The position numbers and the translations under genes were made by a program. This document shows, piece by piece, positions 57,966-64,000 of a stretch of 64,000 nt of DNA. Source of the DNA: Dryococelus australis (lineage: Eukaryota > Arthropoda > Insecta > Phasmatodea > Phasmatidae); NCBI GenBank assembly GCA_029891345.1, contig CM057009.1:288806966-288870965 (forward strand), in the 5' to 3' direction. The notes beneath the pieces are model-generated. The model worked only from the letters and a program-made list of their open reading frames with translations. It ran no database searches and had not been told where the DNA came from. How positions within the stretch are numbered: the first letter of the stretch is position 1; every line of letters starts with the position of its first letter.

Positions 57966-58268
57966 GTCGACTTCGAATATAGACAGCAGCAATATGTACT
58001 GCAAGGCATCCAGAATCAGAGTGGCTATGTGCTCAAGAAGATCCCAGTGTACTATGACGACAATGATAAGATGTACAGTGCGAGCATGGCTATCCTTCGC
58101 TGTGCAAGCTGCGCAACCAGCACCGACATGTCTGCTACAGGTCAGAAACTGCACCGACACATCTTCTACTGGTCAGAACAAGTCTGTACACGTGCGTGGA
58201 GGAACGCAGAGCTGCTGCATAAATGGTGTGCCTCGTCCTTGGACCATGAATCTCCTGCCTCCGACTAG
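57966..58268 (+). CDS. Small ORF of unknown function at the right end of the Polinton
   Basis: 101 codons open between stops, on the capsid strand, 50 bp after the capsid end and about 75 bp before the right terminal repeat. It contains 'RQQQYVLQGIQNQSGYVLKK', 'IPVYYDDNDK', a Cys pair 'RCASCATSTD' and 'HRHIFYWSEQVCTRAWRN'. I do not recognise it. There is no ATG near the start of the open stretch (the first in-frame Met is in 'DKMYS'), so it may be the tail of a longer, truncated gene. It is the only Polinton gene here without a stop inside. The Cys and His positions might bind a metal. Confidence 0.45.
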   Translation, partial: VDFEYRQQQYVLQGIQNQSGYVLKKIPVYYDDNDKMYSASMAILRCASCATSTDMSATGQKLHRHIFYWSEQVCTRAWRNAELLHKWCASSLDHESPASD

Positions 58269-58342
58269 ACACGAAATCGTCCTACTCGAAGCAGATTAAT
58301 TTAAATAATTGTTTTTTTGCTGATTATGTAAATTTTAATGTG

Positions 58343-59399
58343 TGTACAATAAATTTTGTGTAAAAAAATTAGCTGTGTTTGATTTTCTTAGGTACAACTT
58401 TCATGGTATTATTGGTGTATGGAGGTTTGGTTAAGTGGATGTCGAGTAAAGAATAGAAATTAGCCCCTACATGTAAATTAAATACTTAAGTGTGAGATAG
58501 TCAAAAAATATTAATGAAGATAAAAATTTAAAAAGTTAATAAAAGACTTAAAATTTAAAGAAAAATACAATTAAAATAATATTATAAAAATAAATACTTT
58601 AAATATACTAAAAAAATACACTAAAAATAAATACTTCAAAAATATAATTAAAAATAATATTATAAAAACAAATCCTTAAAAAATACTTCAATTAAAAAAC
58701 ATAAAAAATTGCATAGGAAATAAAAATTGTAATATCTTTGATGAGAGACAAGATAATATTTATTCGTCTCGAAGCTATATACTATTTATAAACACTTGTC
58801 CCAGCGTATGTCACGATAGTCGAGTAGTCTAAGGCGTAAGTCTGGCGACCCAAGGTCCGGCAGTTTGGTCCCGCACTATTCCAGATGTATTTTGAGTTCT
58901 AAAAAAAGAAGCCCCCTAATGGCCAATTCCAGTACCAATACGGCGGTGCTCAGTAGCCAATGTCAGAACTAATGTAGGAAAGAAATGTAAACAATGATGG
59001 CGGCCTCCAGTAACAGCTGATGTAAAGAAATGAACGAATGGGAGAGATAGGAAAGAAACAGAGAAAGAGAAAGAAAGAATGCAAAAGAGAAAAAACGGAA
59101 GCACTCAGAGAAAACTCTCGGAATGCAAGAGTATGAAAAAAGTCTTACTGGTTACCTAGATGGCATTCGAAAGAACGTGAGTAACAAGACGGAGATGTAA
59201 TGGCTTCAAATATGCTGGTCCAAAATGGCAGCATACTGGCCTCAAATATGGAGGCATAATAACTAGCAAAGTGGTGGAATCCAATATGGCGAAGGAGATA
59301 CCGGAATGATAGATCAGGAAGTCCGGAATCCAACATGGTGGCCTTGGATCCGGATCCGGACCCAGGACCCTGTCCGTGAACAAACTATGCCGTACTACA
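58343..59399 (-). repeat. Right terminal inverted repeat of the Polinton
   Basis: Reverse complement collinear with 50892-51828. The inner end starts 'gtacaataaattttgtgtaa'. It contains an AG-rich tract (about 59040-59095), the tRNA-like insertion at 58810-58882, and the outer end 'gtccgtgaacaaactatgcc' then 'gtactaca'. Confidence 0.9.
58810..58882 (+). other. tRNA(Ser/Leu)-like sequence in the right terminal repeat
   Basis: 'gtcacgatagtcgagtagtc' followed by 'taaggcg' reads like the 5' arm, A box and D arm of a class II tRNA. 'cagtttggtcccgc' sits where a B box would be. The final 'cactattcc' does not restore a clean acceptor stem. It is absent from the left terminal repeat. A tRNA pseudogene or SINE head is likely. 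Confidence 0.5.
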
Positions 59400-59560
59400 A
59401 ACCAGAAATTTCGCGGATTCATCTGAGGACAAGTTAAACTGCATTTACTTGTACATATGTGTTTGTGCTTCCATTTGACCATAGTTTGTCAAACACTGCC
59501 CGAACGACTTTCAGCCAATAACTAGAGACCTGAAGTATCAGCAGAATTACTTTGGGACCA
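59400..59560. mobile_element. Remainder of the MITE that the Polinton hit
   Basis: 'aaccagaaatttcgcggatt' continues as a family B/C-type body ('gaggacaagttaaac', 'catagtttgtcaaacac') like 62127-62411. A second family B-like start ('tagagacctgaagtatcagc') is at about 59523. The far terminus is lost. Confidence 0.6.
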
Positions 59561-59566
59561 GCTGCT

Positions 59567-59795
59567 TTTAACGTCGAGTTCTTGAGAGTCCAAGAGAGGT
59601 GAAATGAGGAGAGAATGCAGCAGTGTCGGATTGCATGGGCAGGGGTAATAGGAAATCCCCGAGAAAACCCACTGGCCGGCGGTTTCAGCCAGCACGATAC
59701 CCACTTGCGAAAATGCCTGAGTTACACGACCGGGGATTGTACCGACTCTCCTTGGTGGGAGGATAGTGGTTTAACCGCTCAGTCACCACGGCCCC
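59567..59795 (-). mobile_element. tRNA-derived SINE, full length
   Basis: Minus strand: head at 59795 ('ggggccgtggtgactgagcg'), B-box-like 'ggtacaatccccggtcg', body and tail ending 'ttggactctcaagaactcga'. Confidence 0.85.
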
Positions 59796-60048
59796 TAGCA
59801 GAAGGAAGGTGGTACGGGACGGGGAGGGTTAAATAAGAGCATAAACACGTTAAAGAACAGATTTAGATCGATGCGGGCGACGGGGAGTTCAAACACGCCT
59901 ACGGAGGAAACGCGGAAAGCGAACACCCATGTTAACTCTCAGCGGGAATGGGGTTGGCGGGGCTGGATATTGAAGGGTGTCGGAATACGCCCCCTCAGGA
60001 CAGGGGTGTGGAAGGAAATGGTCGTTATCGGACAACGTGTAGAGGCCG

Positions 60049-60277
60049 CGGTGTTTGAGTGGTTAGACCGCTCGCCTCCCGCAGAAGCGAAACCAGATTT
60101 TAATCCCCGGTCAGGTCACTACCGGGTTTTCGCGAGTGGGAATCGTACCGGACGATGACGTTTGTAGGCGGGTATTCTCGGGGATCTCCCGTCCCCCCTG
60201 CCCTTAAATTTGGGCGCTACTCCATTCTCACATTTTGCCCCCCATCGTTTCTCAAGAACTCGTTGTTAAGAGCCACA
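60049..60277 (+). mobile_element. tRNA-derived SINE, full length
   Basis: Plus strand: 'gccgcggtgtttgagtggtt', 'agattttaatccccggtcag' in the B-box zone, 'gcgagtgggaatcgtaccgg', 'gggtattctcggggatctcc', and the end 'aagaactcgttgttaagagc'. Confidence 0.85.
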
Positions 60278-60680
60278 CAAATTTCTCATCTTGAACAACG
60301 TGCCTCACTCTGCGCTGAGCGTGGGTTTGTTCAGACACACTTGCCCTTACGGCCATCGAAAGCGAGCAATTTGGTTTAAAGTTATCATACAGTTGCAGAA
60401 GTATTGAAAGATTATTAGACATTCAAGCTACAATTCAAAACCTCGTACGTTTGCATTTCCTATGCTATTGATCCGCCCGTTATTTGTCGTTTCCTGGGCA
60501 ACTTTGAGAGAATACAAAACACGCAATATATTGCTGACATCATCTTCCCAAGAGAAAACTAGACAAGTTGCCTGTTATCACAATACTGATAAATTTCATT
60601 CTGTTGGGGCTTCATAAATTAGAACTCTTAAAAATTTGTTCTGCTAGTATTTTTAATATAAGCTAGTATAATTTGAATAT
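60278..60680. other. No feature recognised
   Basis: AT-rich sequence without supported features. Confidence 0.5.
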
Positions 60681-60920
60681 AGGCTGTTCAAGATAAATTG
60701 AGCACTTTTGAAGTCCTAGTTACTTTTTCCAGCAATCCATTTTTTTCTCAGTTAACCACGTTTTTGAAACAAATATAAACTTTTAAGTAATAAACGTAGT
60801 TTGTATGTTCCATCAAACTGGGAAGTTAAAGTCTAAGGCTAAAATAAAATATATTTATTGACTATTATTCCAAACGGGAGAACTATCAAAAGTGCTCACC
60901 TTACCGTGAGTAGCCTATAT
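60681..60920. mobile_element. Family D MITE, short form
   Basis: Ends 'tataggctgttcaagataaa' and 'ccttaccgtgagtagcctat'. The interior matches 43781-44022 and not the long form. Confidence 0.8.
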
Positions 60921-62118
60921 TTCAGAATCCAACGGTTTCTAATGAAAAATATGTGAACACGTAAGCTCTGCGTTTCATAAAGTCCGTTGTTTATCAGTTG
61001 TACCGGGAAACATCTGCGTACAAAAGTATAAAGTGGACATACATTTTTCCCGAATGCCTTTTAAATAAAAAGTCATTATAGTTTATAATACGGTAAAAGG
61101 ATTAAGAATACCTTGATAATCATAATGATTAATTTTTTAAGATGCTAGGTATTTTGTCGGAGTACGTTTCAGTAAAAGTTATTATAACGACACTTCGCAT
61201 TTTCGTAATCTTTAAACGTTTCTGTAGCCCATGAACTTGCTAATTAGACCACGTGTATCTAGGATAAGAAAGTTTCATTCCAAAAATTCTGACACTGAAA
61301 CCATGGAAATTCGAATGATTTTAACTGTTACTGAAGTCCCTATAATGTTTACATCGTAATAGTCTCTTTTGAAAGAGATGCATCATTTCAATAAGAACAC
61401 CAAGTTGTGTATGTAGCACATCGTGTTTGGTCTTCAGGGAGCGTGAGTGGCTATTCCTCCAAGTCAGTGTTCCGTCATAGCCAACCGGTTCAGGAGTGTG
61501 TTTGTGTAATGGTTATTATTATTGCTCAATCTACGATTTTTTCCTTAGTGACGTCGCAATTTCTCACAATTGTCAAGATATATATAAAAATCGCGATTTC
61601 TATGACTAGGCTCCGTAGTCTTTTGAAGAAACATGTACAAGTCAATAGTTAATCGGTTTCTTGCAGTCTTGGTGGAAGATGATGAATAGGTCAGTGTTTT
61701 ATAGCACGTTTAATAGTGACTCACAGTGGTCATGTTAGTGTCAATAGATAGACCAAAAGCATAAGCAAAACAAACAAATTATGTTATGAATTGTAGCTTA
61801 TCCTGATATAAGGCCTCCAATATTTCAGGTCTCTATATATAACTTATAATTTCTTTTTAGGTACATTGCGCATAAAAAATTAAAATTGTGAAATTATCCT
61901 GCAAAATTTGGTTACCTGGGACAAAAATTAATATATTCAAGCTTCTACGTATGGCATCGTAGGAAAGTGATTAATTTATAAATATTAACCTGGTACTGCG
62001 CCAAAAATATTTTCGGGGATATTTAGATAACGTGAAAATATAATATGGTGCAGTGAGTATGTCGTTCGATGAGTGCAAAATGTGGCACAAAGCAGACAAT
62101 AATGATCGGCGGAAAGGA
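60921..62118. other. No gene recognised
   Basis: AT-rich. A family B-like right end ('aatatttcaggtctctatat', about 61819-61838) stands alone. Other frames lack motifs. Confidence 0.45.
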
Positions 62119-62126
62119 TTTATTGC

Positions 62127-62411
62127 TAGAGACCCAGAAATATCGCAACTTCATTTAAGGACAAGTTAAACTTTATCCGCATGTGGCATGAAGTTTCGCT
62201 TCTAATGTACCACAGTTTGTTAGGCAGGCCCCGGATGACTTTCGACCAATAGCGAACCTGAAGGGAAAACAAGGACTGAATCCCGGACTTCCTGGTAAGT
62301 GGTTTAACTGGAGCAACAACCAATGAACGACTGCCTAAATCTCAAGTACACAAAGGACTGGGGAGTCTTAATTTGTTTGCGGAATGAATCCGCCAAATTT
62401 CTGGTTCTCCG
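62127..62411. mobile_element. hAT-type MITE related to families B and C
   Basis: Ends 'tagagacccagaaatatcgc' and the complement 'ccaaatttctggttctccg'. Flanks tttattgc and gttatggc match at 6 of 8. Its right end is the intact version of the site that the Polinton occupies at 50882-50891/59400. Confidence 0.75.
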
Positions 62412-62689
62412 GTTATGGCATACGTCGGGGGCCGAAGGGCGAATGCCGTAGGTGTGTCAAGGCGTTGCTGTCATAACGGTCTACAAGCACTGACAAATAT
62501 CGCAGTCCACTGGCGACTCTAGTCAGAGGCACACAGTAATGCACAGAGTCTGAAACACACCACGGTTCTTTTGATGTGGTGAACCCATTCTCTGATGAGC
62601 TGTGTGTAAGTATGGTAACGGGCCCTGTGTGTGATTGGATTCAGCGTGCTGCGAAAGATTGCCTACGGGTAGAGAAAACTGCAATAAGC

Positions 62690-62968
62690 GAAAATATCCC
62701 ACTACCAACTGCACTTCATAACTCGTCAGATCCACCTTCGTGATTGGACGATATAGGTGTTGGTCGTCTTAGGTGCCGGCCCGCGAATCGCAGACGTACA
62801 TTATAGGAGTAACCTAATTCTGATTGGCCAGTCAAGTGGGAAAATGTCTTCTCTCAGACACACGCAGCAAATAAGCGAAGGAAAACTGTTGGTATGCCCC
62901 CGTGGCGAATTGAAATATAGCACGCACGGCAATCATTTCGCGAATTGCGGGTGTCCCTACCTATGGGC
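62690..62968. mobile_element. hAT-type MITE (family E)
   Basis: The right end 'cgcgaattgcgggtgtccct' before 'a' is clear. The interior has 'ctaattctgattggccagtc' and 'gcccgcgaatcgcagacgta'. The left terminus is weak. Confidence 0.6.
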
Positions 62969-63305
62969 TGGGTTGCGTCCTGCCCACGAAATCAGGCGCT
63001 GTTTAGCGAGTAGCCTTCCGGCATGATTTTTGCTAGTGATGCCATTTTGGGGGCGTGTGTGGATGGAGTGCGCGATATAAGAGTCTGCCTGTCACCTCTG
63101 TATTTAAAAGTAGTGCATATTCTGTGACAGAACCGTGGCGGAAAGACGACGCTAAATGACAAGGACTTTCGCCTTTTTGATGGCTGCTGAATAAATTCAC
63201 TTCGCTTCCAGCCAAGAACTGCTACTGTAAGTCAACTCAGGTCCTTCACAACACTTTTCTGAACTAACACTAAGCAGGAAAATGGCTACCATTAAATATA
63301 TGAAT

Positions 63306-63410
63306 AGGGCCACGTGTTTGTTTTTGCGCAAATATTTACACGCAGACTAGAATTCAATCATCTGTGTGCTTATGTACTGCTCTATTTTGTTTATTGGCTG
63401 CATTTCATGT
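63306..63410. mobile_element. Family E MITE, left part
   Basis: 'tagggccacgtgtttgtttt' and 'gcgcaaatatttacacgcag', with continuation as at 1.03 kb. It is cut by a family B element at 63411. Confidence 0.65.
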
Positions 63411-64000
63411 TTAGAGACCTGGAAAATTCGCAAATTTAATTATCTGCAGGTTAGGCTCTCTAGTCTTATGTTCAAATTAGCTGTTTCTCGCGGCTCCAAC
63501 CGTGTGGAAAATTCAAACCATAATTAGAATGACCAGGTGCTCTATCTTAATTGTTCTTTTTCATTACTTCAATATTCTGGATTAGCACATAGGTAACTTT
63601 ACATCCAAGAAAAACGAACATTTCCTTAAGGAATATAACAAACAGACCACCGAACAGCGCCTACTCAAACGGTGTTTATAATTTCCTAAGAAACTGTTCG
63701 TTTTTTCAGGATGAAAAGTAGCATATGTGCTAATCCAGAATATAAACTACCCCTGTACCAATATTCATCCAAATCCGTCGAGGCGTTACGACGTGATTAA
63801 GTAACACACATAGAAACTTTCGCATTTATAATATTATTAGGATATGCCGATATCAACTGCAACCTGGCTGTTTACTGTCACAGTGGAAGGTGGGCAATTG
63901 GACACCGTTCTCCAGGATGTGTCAAACACTGCGTGGACTATTGACAGAAGTTGGATAATCTTACATGTTTTGAATTCTAGCTTGTCCCAAGATGAATCCG
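63411..64000. mobile_element. hAT-type MITE (family B), split by a retroposon and by the window end
   Basis: The left part (63411-63480) has 'tagagacctggaaaattcgc' and 'ctgcaggttaggctctc'. The body resumes at 63842 ('tgccgatatcaactgcaacc', 'gacaccgttctccagga') and runs to the window end before its right terminus. The 360 bp between them is foreign. Confidence 0.8.
63481..63841 (+). mobile_element. Non-LTR (RTE-like) retroposon 3' tail with inverted 5' part
   Basis: The right half ends 'gtaccaatattcatccaaat', 'gcgttacgacgtgattaagt' and 'gcatttataatattattagg', the tail I know from RTE-type LINE 3' ends in insects. The left half carries an inverted copy: 63571-63620 pairs with 63696-63742 ('gattagcacatagg' against 'catatgtgctaatc'). 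No reverse transcriptase is encoded in this short piece. Confidence 0.65.

Larger units (their letters stand above)
50892..59399. mobile_element. Polinton/Maverick (adintovirus-like) element, decayed
   Basis: A self-synthesising-type transposon related to DNA viruses. Evidence seen: 6-bp flanks aaccag at 50886-50891 and 59400-59405, inverted ends starting AGTAGTAGGGCATA on the left and TGTAGTACGGCATA (complement) on the right, and terminal repeats of about 0.94 and 1.06 kb. Between them lies an integrase, a packaging-type ATPase, an adenain-like protease and two capsid proteins. Genes diverge from about 55.15 kb. At 8.5 kb it is about half the usual 15-25 kb, and no protein-primed polymerase is found. 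All large genes have stops or frameshifts, so it cannot move or make virions on its own. The empty site, rebuilt by removing the element and one flank, reads as a MITE end like that at 62.4 kb. Confidence 0.93.

Noticed and set aside
1-64000. CRISPR array, operon or other prokaryotic system
   Set aside because: No regularly spaced repeats and no clustered co-directional intact genes. Introns, SINEs and MITEs show eukaryotic DNA.

Overview
This window reads as repeat-rich, AT-rich nuclear DNA of an insect, not a prokaryote. There are no operons, ribosome binding sites or long uninterrupted genes. Instead there are many short interspersed elements of a few families, dinucleotide microsatellites, decayed transposase genes and a few exon-sized coding blocks with GT/AG borders. 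A tRNA-headed SINE occurs about ten times. Its style, a 33.3 kb SINE typical of Polyneoptera and the overall load of non-autonomous transposons suggest a large-genome polyneopteran. A stick insect (Phasmatodea) is my best guess, from memory of similar SINE-encoded peptides; this is an inference.

The most informative object is an 8.5 kb Polinton/Maverick (adintovirus-like) element at 50892-59399. It has inverted terminal repeats of about 1 kb, a 6-bp target duplication (AACCAG at 50886-50891 and 59400-59405) and a divergent gene layout. On the minus strand, outward to the left, are a packaging-type ATPase, a coiled-coil-like protein of unknown role and a retroviral-type integrase. On the plus strand, outward to the right, are a phospholipase-A2-like fragment, an adenain-like cysteine protease, a minor capsid (penton-type) protein, a double-jelly-roll major capsid protein and a small unknown ORF. 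Nearly every gene carries stops or frameshifts, the integrase has lost its catalytic Glu, and I found no protein-primed DNA polymerase. The element is dead but still legible, and it sits inside the terminus of an older MITE.

The only convincing host gene is a minus-strand gene seen as two exons: 30272-30390, which reads like the last part of an EVH1/WH1 domain, and 6848-7046, a Ser/Pro/Lys-rich tail. The splice phases agree across the 23 kb intron between them. Much of the window left of 30 kb is therefore intron. A second candidate is a plus-strand coding block at 38914-39475 followed by a frameshifted C2H2-like finger.

Most of the rest is transposon debris. There are three related hAT-type MITE families, called here B, C and E, sharing a TAGRG...AATTTCGCG terminus and 8-bp target duplications, some perfect. 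There is a family (D) with termini reading GCTGTTCACGGTAAA in two size classes, a CAGTG-rich family (H) carrying a tRNA-like segment, two TTAA-flanked MITEs, a 0.75 kb foldback element at 2.4-3.1 kb, a truncated Tc1-type transposase at 14.8-15.3 kb and a DUF4817-type transposase relic at 39.8-40.3 kb. Element nesting is common (7.1-7.85 kb, 15.5-16.0 kb, 49.9-50.5 kb, 63.3-64 kb). Long stretches, chiefly 21.2-24.6, 40.8-43.8, 44.0-46.0 and 60.9-62.1 kb, show nothing I can support.
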